Counted from the stretch's first letter, positions 15,581 to 25,044 are shown. The stretch is DNA of 64,000 nucleotides from Paenibacillus oceani (GCF_014705615.1 NZ_JACXJA010000038.1:1-64000), one strand, 5' to 3'. The notes: generated from the letters alone by a model not told the origin. Translations and numbers: made by a program.

Positions 15581-15817
15581 GTGGTGGATCAAGGGAAACG
15601 GTTGATGAAGCAACTATGGGAGGAAGAGGACGGAATCGGGACACTGGAGCTGCTGCTAATTGTAGCTGTTCTCGTGATCGTTGCGATTGCGTTCCGCAAA
15701 TGGATTTTATCCTTTATTAAAAAACTGTTCGGGGAGGCCAACAGCGAGCTGAGCAATACGGGAGCCAAAGATTGCCTGAGCGCGCCCGATTCGTGCCAGG
15801 CTCCTTCTTCTCCATGA
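15581..15817 (+). CDS. flp: Flp-type (type IVb) major pilin
   Basis: A 78-residue prepilin. A short charged leader ends EEEDG18, followed by IGTLELLLIVAVLVIVAIAF. Cleavage after Gly18 puts Glu at position +5, the Flp pilin rule. The start is GTG 15581 (or 15584) after AAAGGAGG; the overlapping ATG 15579 is in another frame and stops after eight codons. The mature pilin is about 60 residues and ends in a Ser/Cys-containing tail with two Cys (KDCLSAPDSCQ), which could form a disulfide. Confidence 0.9.
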   Translation: MVDQGKRLMKQLWEEEDGIGTLELLLIVAVLVIVAIAFRKWILSFIKKLFGEANSELSNTGAKDCLSAPDSCQAPSSP

Positions 15818-16875
15818 CCGGTACAGCGAAACGTCTCCGGCCAAACGGCGGGAGAGGGAATTCCAGTTTGGCGCTTCGGGTAGCGAACCGGTTCATCCGG
15901 TCGGATTCGGGCAGCTTTACGCTGGAAACGTCGCTCGTATATCCGACTGTGCTGCTGATTGTTTTGTCGATTGTTTTTTTCAGCCTGTTTTTGTACCAAA
16001 AGGTATCGTTGTATCATACTGCGGCTGCGGCTGCCGAACGTTCGGCGTACTCTTGGGACAACAGCGGAAAAGACTGGGAGACGGGAAACGTGGCGCCGCA
16101 GCGAAACGACGGTTTATACTGGCGTACAGGCAGTGACGGAATAAGCGGGATGTTCGCATTCGGCGCGAGCGGCGGGGTGCGGAAGATCGAGCTTCCCGCC
16201 GGCTCCGCAGACGAAGCGGGAGCCGGCTTGCCAGAACGGAAGCTGTACAAAGCGGCCGAGGAACTGCCGCAGCAAGTAAAGGGTACGATCACTTACCGGC
16301 ATGGAATCGTAGACCGGGAGGTGACGGCCCGCCTGGGACAAAGCGGGGTGCTTCCGTTTCTGGCGAGCAAGTGGACCCGATCCTGGATGGAAACCGAAGT
16401 TAGCTCTGTCGTAACGGAACCGGTGGAGTTGATCCGCAATGTCGATTTCGTCCGAACGTTCGTCGTCCGGGTTAAGGATATGATATCGAAACCGAAAGCC
16501 GAGCAAACGGTTCCCGTCCCGACCGAAAACGTCACGAAGAAGCTGGCGTTCGGGCGTGCCGAAGAAGCGGCCGAATACATCCGCTCGATCACCGGGGGAG
16601 TAAAAATAACGGTAAGCCCGCCTTCCGGACGGAGGCAGCTGGACGCTCTCGACGCGGACGGTCTCGTTCACGAGGTGAAGCTCGGGTATACGTCCAAAAG
16701 TAAGGATATCGAATCGCAGATCATTAAAGATTTGGAACTAATGCGCAGCGGCTCGCAGGTGAAAGGAGTCGTATGGCACTTTTTCCGCAAGGAGAAAGAC
16801 GGGAAGATCGGTCCTTCGAAGCCGCTGAGGCAAGAGCTGGAGAAGCGTGGCATCCTTGTCGTTATCCATCAGTAA
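15814..16875 (+). CDS. TadE-like pseudopilin with C-terminal PD-(D/E)XK nuclease-like domain
   Basis: About 353 residues from ATG 15814, which overlaps the flp stop as ATGA; TTG 15772 after GGGAG is an alternative. The N-terminus has a pseudopilin motif SGSFTLETSLVYPTVLLIVL, with Glu at +5 and a transmembrane helix. The last ~80 residues read like the restriction-endonuclease-fold domain of polymorphic toxins: D277/D280, then E287-V-K289 in HEVKLGYTS, Q302-I-I-K-D306, VVWHFF around 321 and GPSKPLRQELEKRGI. No immunity-like gene is adjacent. The pseudopilin part is well supported; the nuclease reading is from motif memory. Confidence 0.75.
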   Translation: MTGTAKRLRPNGGRGNSSLALRVANRFIRSDSGSFTLETSLVYPTVLLIVLSIVFFSLFLYQKVSLYHTAAAAAERSAYSWDNSGKDWETGNVAPQRNDGLYWRTGSDGISGMFAFGASGGVRKIELPAGSADEAGAGLPERKLYKAAEELPQQVKGTITYRHGIVDREVTARLGQSGVLPFLASKWTRSWMETEVSSVVTEPVELIRNVDFVRTFVVRVKDMISKPKAEQTVPVPTENVTKKLAFGRAEEAAEYIRSITGGVKITVSPPSGRRQLDALDADGLVHEVKLGYTSKSKDIESQIIKDLELMRSGSQVKGVVWHFFRKEKDGKIGPSKPLRQELEKRGILVVIHQ

Positions 16876-16910
16876 CGGCAGGCGGTGCACGGAAAGGAGG
16901 CTTCGCGCTT

Positions 16911-19145
16911 GTGTGGAAGTCGAGAGCGGGTACGGTATCTATATCGCTCGTATTGCTGATCGCGCCGTTGTTTGCATTTCATTCGGTATTAATTGACTCG
17001 GCAAGGGTGAAGATGGCGGAGCGGCAAACGGAAATAGCGTCCAAGGCGGCGCTGCGGTCCGTACTGTCCGCTTACGACCCGGTATTGCAAACGTACGGAT
17101 TGTATGGCTTGGGTATAAGTCCGGAGCAGAGTTCCGAGCTTTTTGCGCAAGTATTGGAACAAAATTTATCGCCGGGCGGCGGGGGAACGTTCCGGCTGGT
17201 CGAAGCGTCCCGGGTATCCGAATCGCTCAAGCCGTTGTATACGTTGGCGAATTCGGCCGTCTTCGAGCGGCAAGTGCTGGAGGAGATGAAGTATCGCGCC
17301 CCGGTCGAGTTTACGCTGAATGTAACGGACAAGCTGCTGAACGGCTCGAAAGCGACGTCCATGCTGTCCGGTTTCTCGAAGTTTACGGAGCAGGCCGGGA
17401 AGATCGAGGAACTGATTGTCGAACGGGAGAAGGAATTGGACGGGGCTTGGGCCAAAGCGCAGGAAATTGCCGAGAAAGCTTCGATCTACCGGAACTACTA
17501 TGCTGTGAAGCTGGGGAGACTGGATGAGCTGAGCCGTTTGATCGGACTTCGCCAGGCGGAGGAAGTGAGAGGGCAGATCCAGACGATCCGTTCACAGGCC
17601 GAAGCGCTGAACCGTACGATTACCGAACGGAAAGCCAGTATGGCCGAGCTGATCCGCGCCGGCGTACAGGCAGCGGAGGTGCTGGCCGCTATGTCGCAAT
17701 CCATAAGCGAGCTTGAGCGCAGCGCAGCGCAATTGTACGCCCAAATTGACGAGCTGGAACGGATTCTTTTGTATATCGCCGAATATACGCTTTTGCTGCC
17801 CGCAACGAAAATGGAAGCGAAGCGCGATCAAGCCATACTGACCGAGCAGACGCAAGCTGTATTCCAGACGCTGGACCGGGCTAAAGCGCTGGACGACCGG
17901 ATCAGGGAAGAGATGGGCGGATTGCCGGCGGATTCGGGCATAGCTCCGGAGACGTTGCATGCGGCAACGATGTCTGATGCTTATTATATAGCGTACAAGA
18001 CCGGTCTCGGCGGGATCAGCGCCATGTTTAGCGGATTCGAATCTGCGCTGGACGCAACGACTTTATTTGCCGGAGACACCCGGTTCGATTCGGTGCGGAT
18101 GGAGATTTTATCGGAGTCCAACGACGCGTACGCGGGCAAAGCGGTGCAATTTCTTAACGAACAACGCGCGGAGGAGGAACGCCGAACAGCCCAAACCGGG
18201 CGGATCGCCCAATTAAAACGCCAGGAACAGGAACGTTACGCCCAAATATGGGACCAGGTGCGCAAAATATGGGCGGATTGCGGAGGCGGCACGGAGGAAG
18301 CCTACAAAGCATTAACGGACGACTCCGATTCGGCAAACCCGTCCTTTTATCGAAAGTATATGGACTACAACCGGGTTTCTTCATCGGAAACGTCCGGCGT
18401 AGAAGAGATGGGCAGCGCGGAGGAGGCGAAGGAACGAACCAAAGGCACGATCGACAAGCTGTTAGGAGGCTTGGCTGACGCAGCCGGCCAGTTCCGGGAC
18501 GAGATGTATATCAATGAGTATGCGCTGACGAAATTCAACTATAGGACGTACGGAAAGGAGACGGGCAAGGACGGCGTGTTAAAACCGGATTATGAAAGAT
18601 CCGGGCGCGCTTCGCACGAGCTGCCTGATCAGGAAGCGGAATATTTGCTCTACGGGCTTAATTCGTGTCTGAAAAACCAATCCGCGGCTTATACGGAGAT
18701 GTTCACGCTGCGACTGGCTGTCCGAACGGCGGAGGCGCTCATGTCGCCGGAAGCGAAAATCGTCGCCGCCGGTTCTCCGTTGCTAACGATCCTCTGGGCG
18801 ATTGCCGAAGGCGGGGTTAAGGCGTATAGCGACATGACGAAACTCGTAAACGGGGAGGAAGTCCCGGTGTCGGACAAACTTCCGGATACCGTAACGATGA
18901 ATTACAAAGATTATTTGCGCTTGTTTCTGCTCCTGCATACCAAAAGAGAACCGATGACCGCCCGGATGCAAAGCTTAATCGAGTTAAATACCGGGACGGA
19001 TCTGAGGGAGACGCCGGTCTATATGCAAGCGAGGACGGAAACGAAGGTGCGGCTCTGGTTTATGCCGTATTCCATGTCTTTGTTCGGCTATCCGGTTGAA
19101 GGCAGGCAGGCGGCTATCACGAAAACCGCTGCTTTATCGTATTGA
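16911..19145 (+). CDS. Large TadG/TadE-like membrane-anchored coiled-coil protein
   Basis: About 744 residues from GTG 16911, ten bases after AAAGGAGG; open frame upstream to 16773 overlaps the preceding gene and is unlikely to be used. An N-terminal helix, TVSISLVLLIAPLFAFHSVLI, is followed by DSARVKMAERQTEIASKAAL, typical of TadG-type pseudopilins. The rest is predicted outside the membrane. It has long charged coiled-coil stretches (about 165-310 and 410-480) and a late segment (about 620-730) without recognised domain. It is much longer than ordinary TadE proteins and may form a cell-wall-spanning or tip component. Confidence 0.7.
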   Translation: MWKSRAGTVSISLVLLIAPLFAFHSVLIDSARVKMAERQTEIASKAALRSVLSAYDPVLQTYGLYGLGISPEQSSELFAQVLEQNLSPGGGGTFRLVEASRVSESLKPLYTLANSAVFERQVLEEMKYRAPVEFTLNVTDKLLNGSKATSMLSGFSKFTEQAGKIEELIVEREKELDGAWAKAQEIAEKASIYRNYYAVKLGRLDELSRLIGLRQAEEVRGQIQTIRSQAEALNRTITERKASMAELIRAGVQAAEVLAAMSQSISELERSAAQLYAQIDELERILLYIAEYTLLLPATKMEAKRDQAILTEQTQAVFQTLDRAKALDDRIREEMGGLPADSGIAPETLHAATMSDAYYIAYKTGLGGISAMFSGFESALDATTLFAGDTRFDSVRMEILSESNDAYAGKAVQFLNEQRAEEERRTAQTGRIAQLKRQEQERYAQIWDQVRKIWADCGGGTEEAYKALTDDSDSANPSFYRKYMDYNRVSSSETSGVEEMGSAEEAKERTKGTIDKLLGGLADAAGQFRDEMYINEYALTKFNYRTYGKETGKDGVLKPDYERSGRASHELPDQEAEYLLYGLNSCLKNQSAAYTEMFTLRLAVRTAEALMSPEAKIVAAGSPLLTILWAIAEGGVKAYSDMTKLVNGEEVPVSDKLPDTVTMNYKDYLRLFLLLHTKREPMTARMQSLIELNTGTDLRETPVYMQARTETKVRLWFMPYSMSLFGYPVEGRQAAITKTAALSY

Positions 19146-19202
19146 AGCGTCACTGTCCGCCAGGATGTAAAGTAAGGCTGCTGGATCCAAAGGGGGGAAC
19201 TT

Positions 19203-19892
19203 ATGTATAAGGCGGATCGCCGGAGGGGCGGCTTGAAGCTGATAACGGACGAGCATGGCGGCGTGACGCTTGAGGCGACATTGGCGATGCCGTTTTTTCT
19301 CGCGTTCGTGCTTGCGCTTATATGCATGATCAAGCTAACTGTCGCCGATATGGCGCTGCAGAACGCAGCCACGGAAACCGTCAAGCAGATGGCCGCCAGC
19401 GCTTATCCGGTCCAGTTGCTTGCGGATGAAGCGCTCCGGTTGTATGGACAGAGCCAGGCAGGCGGATTCGTCGAGCAATGGCTGGGCAATATCCGCTCCG
19501 CCCGGGATAAGCTGACGCAAGGGGAGCAATGGGTCGAAGATTACAAAGCGTTTATCCCGGATCTGTTCGTCGATTGGGTCGATTGGGAACGCCAAAAGCG
19601 GGAGCAGCTGGAGAAGCTTGGAACGGACGAATACGACCGTTACGTGGAAACTCATATCGATCCGGCGGTTCGCGCCGCCTTCAAACTGGCCGTTCTGCGT
19701 TATGCGGACCGGAATGTGCTGAAGGAAGACAATCTGACTGTCTCCAAAGCTGTCGTCCCCAGTTTCACGGACCCGGGCCGCCGGTTCGTAGGGATCGAAG
19801 CGGAATACGAGGTGAGATTGCCGATCCCATTTGTAAATAAAACCGTGAAGCTTCGAAAAAAAGCGTACGAGCGTATATGGACGGGAGCGTAA
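19203..19892 (+). CDS. TadE-like minor pseudopilin
   Basis: A 229-residue protein with a basic N-terminus, a cleavage-like region EHGGVTLEATLAMPFFLAFVLAL and a single transmembrane helix. Glu lies at +5 relative to the second Gly, as in TadE/TadF pseudopilins. The remaining ~180 residues are predicted outside the membrane and rich in Trp and charged residues (FVDWVDWERQKREQ). ATG follows GGGGGGAAC. It lies 57 bp after the large coiled-coil gene and before the prepilin peptidase, its probable processing enzyme. Confidence 0.8.
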   Translation: MYKADRRRGGLKLITDEHGGVTLEATLAMPFFLAFVLALICMIKLTVADMALQNAATETVKQMAASAYPVQLLADEALRLYGQSQAGGFVEQWLGNIRSARDKLTQGEQWVEDYKAFIPDLFVDWVDWERQKREQLEKLGTDEYDRYVETHIDPAVRAAFKLAVLRYADRNVLKEDNLTVSKAVVPSFTDPGRRFVGIEAEYEVRLPIPFVNKTVKLRKKAYERIWTGA

Positions 19893-19990
19893 GCGGGACA
19901 AGGCAGCGAATAAACAGAGCGCTGTACGTTCACGTTCCGGGGTGTTGATGTGCAGGTGGAGTTCCGATTCGGGAATGGGGGAAATGAAGG

Positions 19991-20506
19991 ATGGTGGTCG
20001 TTGCGGGACTGGCCGCTTTAATTCTGGTGTCGTTTTACCATGATGTCAAGCAAAGTAAAATTCCTAACCGGTATACGGTAGCCGGAATTGCGGCCGGTGT
20101 AGGGTATCACGCAGCAACCGGAGGCTGGGACGGATTAGCCGGATCGTTGTTTGGTTTCGCCGCAGGCTTCGGCATCATGCTGGCGCTGTATCTATTCGGC
20201 GCGGTCGGTGCCGGAGACGTCAAGCTGTTTGGCGCCATCGGTGCTATGGCGGGCGGCGAATTCGTCATAAACGGAGCGCTGAACTCGATCCTGTTCGCGG
20301 CGGTGATCGGGCTCGTGCTTATCGCTGTACGCAAGCAGTTCGTGCTGCGGCTTCGGAGTACGGGAGCGCTGTTGTTCAATTTGCTGCTGTTTCGCGATAT
20401 GAAGGGGATTGTCAGTTACAAGAAGTCGGCGGCCACCTTTCCGTTTATGTATGCCGTGCTGCCGGCGATGATATTCACTGCTACTTATTGCAACCCGTCG
20501 TTATAA
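19991..20506 (+). CDS. tadV: A24-family prepilin peptidase (TadV/CpaA)
   Basis: A 171-residue polytopic aspartic protease that cleaves Flp prepilin and pseudopilins. The two catalytic Asp motifs are present: Asp in SFYHDVKQSKIPNRYT and the GxGD motif in GAVGAGDVKLFGA. There are about five to six hydrophobic segments, and there is no N-methylation domain, as expected for CpaA/TadV. The ribosome site before ATG 19991 is weak (GGGGGAAATGAAGG). It is the only such peptidase in the window. Confidence 0.9.
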   Translation: MVVVAGLAALILVSFYHDVKQSKIPNRYTVAGIAAGVGYHAATGGWDGLAGSLFGFAAGFGIMLALYLFGAVGAGDVKLFGAIGAMAGGEFVINGALNSILFAAVIGLVLIAVRKQFVLRLRSTGALLFNLLLFRDMKGIVSYKKSAATFPFMYAVLPAMIFTATYCNPSL

Positions 20507-20519
20507 AGAGGAGATTGTG

Positions 20520-22295
20520 ATGGAACGAACATGGTACGGCTTCAATTTTGATTTCGTCCGGCACAGAGGAATCTGTCTCGTCTTATCGGGCGTGCAGCCG
20601 ATCCGCTATGATGATCTGGAACGAATCGGGCGGCGTATGCTGGAGTCCAACGATATCCCCGGGCTGCTTCCGCTGGAGATTGAAGAAATCGATCTGCAGA
20701 TCCGGTTTCGCTACGATATTACCGGTTACAAAATGTTGTCCCAGTGTATGAAGTCGGAGAAGCTGGCGCTTCAGACTTATTACAGGCTGCTGCTCCAGTG
20801 CGCGAAAATCATCGATGACAGCAAAATCTATATGCTGCGCGAAGAGGGTTATTGGCTTCATGAGGATTTCCTGTTCGTCTGCCCGGAATCGCCCGATGAG
20901 CTGAAAATCGTCTATGTGCCGGTAGCCGCAGCTGATGCGGTGCTCCCAGGTGCCAAGCCGCCGGTACGGGAACAATTTAAGGAACTGGCGCTGCGACTGT
21001 CGGGCTGTATCGACAGGATTGAAGGGAGCGAGTTTTCCGCACTGATGTCCGTGCTGCGCCGTGAACGGTTCGAATTTCATGAGCTCAAAAAACAGCTCAG
21101 CTCGTATCTCGATCCGGTGCAGACGGCTCCGGGCGCCAAACCGCAACTTTCCCCCCTCGATCCCGAGCCTGGTCTCACTGCAACACCCGCCCATACGGAT
21201 CGGAGAGCAGCCGCCATGGGAGGGGGTCCGCCGAATGCCGGAAGATCGGAAGCGAGAGTGAGTGGTCCGCCGAATGCCGGAAGATCCGACGGGTTATCGG
21301 AACCCGACGCGGAACCGCTGAACATTCCGTCCTGGATAGGAGTCAGAGCCGATTCCGCGGCTACCGATCGCGGCGGATCATCCCATCCCTTTCCAATATG
21401 GAGCGGATTAGAGGGGATCGAAGAGGAGCTGGCGAAGTCCGATCCCGCGATCCGGTCTGCAGAGGCAGCGGTGGAAGGCAGGCCGCTGGCCCCGCGTCAA
21501 AGGCTGTTGGCGGGAGCCGGTGCGGGAGCGGTGCTGCTGCTCTTATGGAGCTTTTATCCGGCGGAAGCTCCGGAAGGAGCGCTCATCGTATGGGCGGGGT
21601 TAACCGTTCTGCTGCTTGATGCGATATTCGTGTTTGTTTTGCTGCGCCCGGGCTGGCCCGGTAAAGGCAAGCTTCATGCGATCGCCCAGTCTTATCAAGC
21701 GATGGAGGAGCGGGAGATGACCGGGTTAACCGGATATATGCCTCCAAGGAAAAAAGAGGAGCGTTTGCCGCCGCGCAGCAGCACTTCCGCTGTTCCAGCG
21801 TCAGCTGGCTCCTATTCCGGACATCCGAATCCGGAGCAAAATGAACCTTTTTCCGGCTTATACGGGCGGCAGGAAGCAGCCGCAGCCGCCGAACCTACTA
21901 CGCTGCTTCGCGCTCCGGATGCGACTGTATTGCTTCGTCCGGAAGGGAACGGACTTCATGTGGAGGTCGAGCCGGACCAGTCGCAATATGACGAACTGGA
22001 GGTGCACAAAGCCGGAACGGTGCAGCGGGTCCCGCTGAAGTCCGAACGGTTTGTAATCGGCCGCGACGCGGGTGCTGCAGATTTTACGGAAGATACGGCG
22101 GGCGTTTCGAAGCTGCATGCGGAGATCGTGTGTGAGCGAGCATCTTATTACGCCAAAGACCTGGGTTCCAAAAACGGTACGTTATGGAACAACGAGCCGA
22201 TGGTTCCTTACAAATGGTATCCGCTGGCGGAAGGGGATTCTTTGCAAATCGTACACACCCGATTCGTATTTGTCGGCAAGTCTGTGGGAACATAA
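20520..22295 (+). CDS. DUF6382-FHA domain membrane protein
   Basis: A 591-residue protein with ATG 20520 after AGAGGAG. The N-terminal ~200 residues match a conserved Firmicute domain (DUF6382 type; FNFDFVRHRGICLVLSG onward). A Pro/Gly-rich linker contains an imperfect tandem repeat of PPNAGRS. Two transmembrane helices follow at about 330-375 (AGAGAVLLLLWSFYP, VWAGLTVLLLDAIFVFVLL). The C-terminal FHA domain has FVIGRDAGAADF, SKLHAEI and LGSKNGTLWNN, the residues that bind phosphothreonine. It closes the tad locus, so it could read the kinase encoded at the other end; that link is inferred. Confidence 0.85.
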   Translation: MERTWYGFNFDFVRHRGICLVLSGVQPIRYDDLERIGRRMLESNDIPGLLPLEIEEIDLQIRFRYDITGYKMLSQCMKSEKLALQTYYRLLLQCAKIIDDSKIYMLREEGYWLHEDFLFVCPESPDELKIVYVPVAAADAVLPGAKPPVREQFKELALRLSGCIDRIEGSEFSALMSVLRRERFEFHELKKQLSSYLDPVQTAPGAKPQLSPLDPEPGLTATPAHTDRRAAAMGGGPPNAGRSEARVSGPPNAGRSDGLSEPDAEPLNIPSWIGVRADSAATDRGGSSHPFPIWSGLEGIEEELAKSDPAIRSAEAAVEGRPLAPRQRLLAGAGAGAVLLLLWSFYPAEAPEGALIVWAGLTVLLLDAIFVFVLLRPGWPGKGKLHAIAQSYQAMEEREMTGLTGYMPPRKKEERLPPRSSTSAVPASAGSYSGHPNPEQNEPFSGLYGRQEAAAAAEPTTLLRAPDATVLLRPEGNGLHVEVEPDQSQYDELEVHKAGTVQRVPLKSERFVIGRDAGAADFTEDTAGVSKLHAEIVCERASYYAKDLGSKNGTLWNNEPMVPYKWYPLAEGDSLQIVHTRFVFVGKSVGT

Positions 22296-22486
22296 AGATG
22301 AAGAAGATCGGAGGGTCAGCGGCGATCTGTTATAGGCAGGGGAGCGGGGAGCGCGGTTGCGCCGTTTGACGGCGGCCGGTCGGACGTCGGATTCCGTATG
22401 GCCGCGGAAGCCAAAGATGCACAATGCCAACGTATATGTAAGTATACAGGTTCCAGGTTCCTTCCCTCTGAACACATCGGCGACGA

Positions 22487-22520
22487 AGCCTTAGTCCGGT
22501 GTTAATGCCGTACTAAGGCT
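22487..22520. repeat. Inverted repeat between convergent genes
   Basis: AGCCTTAGT (22487-22495) and ACTAAGGCT (22512-22520) form a perfect 9-bp stem, extended by CGG/CCG inside. It lies between the FHA gene and the minus-strand small gene, where a terminator is expected, but neither strand has a clear T run. The remaining intergenic bases 22296-22561 show no gene. Confidence 0.5.
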
Positions 22521-22561
22521 GTCATCGCGCCGATATGGTATTTCAGTTGTTCCAGTTGTCG

Positions 22562-22756
22562 CTAAAGCTTGTCGTACCCTCTGTCCGGCTGGCCTTGATT
22601 CGGCGTTTCATGAGCGCCCTCATCTTCCGTGACCCGGCTTGACGCGTAAGCCTGCTTATCCTCAACGGCTTGAATCGCAATTTTAGCTTCCGCGTATTGT
22701 TGCAGTTTTGCAATTTGTTGGCCTTTGTTCAACAGGATCGCCTCCGTTTCATCCAT
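22562..22756 (-). CDS. Small hydrophilic protein of unknown function (64 aa)
   Basis: On the minus strand, ATG 22756 follows CGGGGAACCTT. The product starts MDETEAILLNKGQQIAKL and is rich in Gln, Ala and Glu, with a helical N-terminal half and a polar tail. It lies 75 bp downstream of the OatA-like gene in the same direction. No family is recognised. Length and composition are plausible for a real small protein, but evidence is limited to the ribosome site and context. Confidence 0.4.
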   Translation of the reverse strand: MDETEAILLNKGQQIAKLQQYAEAKIAIQAVEDKQAYASSRVTEDEGAHETPNQGQPDRGYDKL

Positions 22757-22831
22757 AAGGTTCCCCGTTCGATGGCGAATCATGCAATTTCGGAGCGATG
22801 GTCGGAATTTCCGTATGCCTTTCTGCTTACG

Positions 22832-24670
22832 TTATCCGCCCTGTAAAGATTTATTCAGCAGTGAAGCGTAAGATTCGGCGCCCTCCCGCTTCAGATGAAC
22901 GCCGTCGTCCGCAAAGTACGATTGTTTTTCTTTGCTGGCAGAATACCAGTCCATGATCTCGGTATTGGAATATTCGTCGGCGACTTCCTGCAGGGTGGAG
23001 TTGACCGTATCTTGCCACTTTCTAGGTACGCGCGTATTGATCAATACGATTTTCCGCGCATCCTGAAGCGAAGACAGCAGCTCGTGCAGCTGCTTGCTGG
23101 AGAAAGCGCCATTCGTTCCGAGCTCGATGACAACTCGATCTCCCAGCTTTCCTTCCGCTTTCAACTGGGCGACGACATCCAAGGCCTGATACATCTGTCT
23201 GCCGACTTTGCCGTCAATCACGATGCCGGGAAGGAGCTTCTCCAGATGCGGCGCAGCGTCGAGCAGGACGGAATCGCCGATTGCCGTAATTCCGCCATTA
23301 GTCGCGGGCTTCGAGCTTTCCTCACTTTTGGGTTGCGGTTCCATTGGCATCGGAGCCTCGGGTATGACGACGGCCGGTATCCCGGGATCTGTAACAGGTA
23401 CGGTTGTACCTTCTTGTCCGTTTGAACTAGTATCGATTATTGCCGGCGAAGGATCGGCAGGTTTGTCGGCGTTCAGGCTGCTATAGCCGGAGATAAGGAA
23501 CAGCATGAGGGCGAACGCCGATATGGCGCGTTTATTTCGGTACTGGAATGGCGACCAGCCTTGTATTTTTCCCCGGAAAGGCGTCCGTGAGCCTCGCCGG
23601 ATCGGTTCCTCAATGTACGTCTAGGATAATGCGGCCAGCAGCAGGCTCAGCGCGATCTGAGCTATCGCTCGGCCCGCATGGGCATCATCTGCGCTGCCTG
23701 ACGGACTCATAAGGATCATAACCGGAAAGTGCCATAAATAAAGGCTGTAGGAGCGTACGCCGATCCAGCGTAGCGGCTTGCTTCCCATCACCTTGGCGAC
23801 CCGGCTGGCAGGATGAGCGAGTACGGCTGTAACAACTGCCGTTAATACCGAAAAAAGCGCCAATCCTCCGTGATACAACAAGGAATCGTATTCATTGGTT
23901 TTCCAAATCAGCCAGACGATTGCCAGCAAGCCGGCTCCGCCCAGTATGTCAAGAACCAAACGGGATTTATCCGAAACGGCTGCGGATAAGCTTCTGCTCG
24001 GCCAGGCAACCGCCAGCGCTGCGCCAATCAGCAAAGCGAACGCCCGGGTGTCCGTCCCGTAGTAGACCCGGCTCGGATCGCTTCCGGGCACATAGATCAT
24101 TGCCATAGCTATCGTCGAAGCGGCCGCTCCCAGCAAAATGAAGATCATCAGCTTGCCGCGCTGTTTCGTAACACGCAGTAAAACCAACAACAAGATCGGC
24201 CAAATCAAGTAAAATTGCTCTTCGATCGCGATCGACCAAAGATGCCCGAGCGGCGACGGAGGACCGAAGCTTTCAAAGTAAGAGACTTGGTGGAAGATCA
24301 GCCACCAATTGTTGAAATACAAGGCGACGGATACGAAATCTCCCTGGAGCGAGGCCAGACGTCCGCGGTCAAACAGCAGCAGCCAAGCTCCGACGACCGC
24401 CAGCATAACAAACATTGCCGGCATCAGTCTGCGGATACGCCTCATCCAAAAGCCGGCGAAATCGATTCGTTTCGTGGTTTGCCATTGTGCGACTAATTGA
24501 TCGGTAATCAGATAACCGGACAACGTGAAAAAAACGGCAACGCCCAGCAATCCCCCGGGAGCCCAGGATACATTCATATGGTAGGCAATAACGGCCAGGA
24601 CGGATAGGGCCCGCAGCCCGTCAAGACCGGGCATGTAGCGGCTTTTGCCTTCGCCTTGTTCTTTGATCAT
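22832..24670 (-). pseudogene. OatA-like acyltransferase-3/SGNH protein interrupted by an in-frame amber codon
   Basis: Start ATG 24670 follows GCAGGAGGATACATACG. The first ~349 codons encode an acyltransferase-3 domain with about ten helices, including YMPGLDGLRALSVLAVIAYH, MRRIRRLMPAM and GHLWSIAIEEQFYLIWP. TAG at 23621-23623 (minus strand) then stops it after SLLLAALS. The same frame continues TYIEEPIRRG, the usual sequence at this point, through a last helix and a Ser/Pro-rich linker to an SGNH domain (AIGDSVLLDAAPHLEKLL, VVIELGTNG, DDGVHLKREGAESYA). One base change explains the stop. Such proteins O-acylate cell-wall polymers. It may be a pseudogene, a read-through gene or a sequencing error. 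Confidence 0.8.
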
Positions 24671-25044
24671 CGTATGTATCCTCCTGCTGCTCGGCTGTAT
24701 CCCACACCGTGTAATAACATGACAGAGAAAAGACGGGGCAGACCGGGGAAAGGTTTGATGAAAAATGAAAAAAGCGGCCTCCACGGATAATGAAAATGTT
24801 TGTGTCTATTCCCGCAACAAATTGGACGACAAAAAGCAGACCTCCCGCATCCCGATGTTGGAGAAGCCTGCTAATGGAAAGCATTATACGATACGATACG
24901 ATTCAGCTATGTGGCAGTTGCCCGGCAAAAGGGACTCCGGAACTCGACTCCTCAGGACGAGGCCAATCATCCGAATTGCCGATATAATGTATGTTGCTAT
25001 ACGATCCTTATCCAGGACTCCGCTTCGCCTGACGGAATTTCAGA
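24671..25044. other. Gene-free interval
   Basis: No credible coding region, RNA gene or strong terminator is seen between the OatA-like gene and the end of the malic enzyme gene. The only pattern is a short ACGATACGATACGATT-type direct repeat near 24887-24903. It must contain the promoter of the OatA-like gene on the minus strand, but no convincing -35/-10 pair stands out. Confidence 0.5.
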
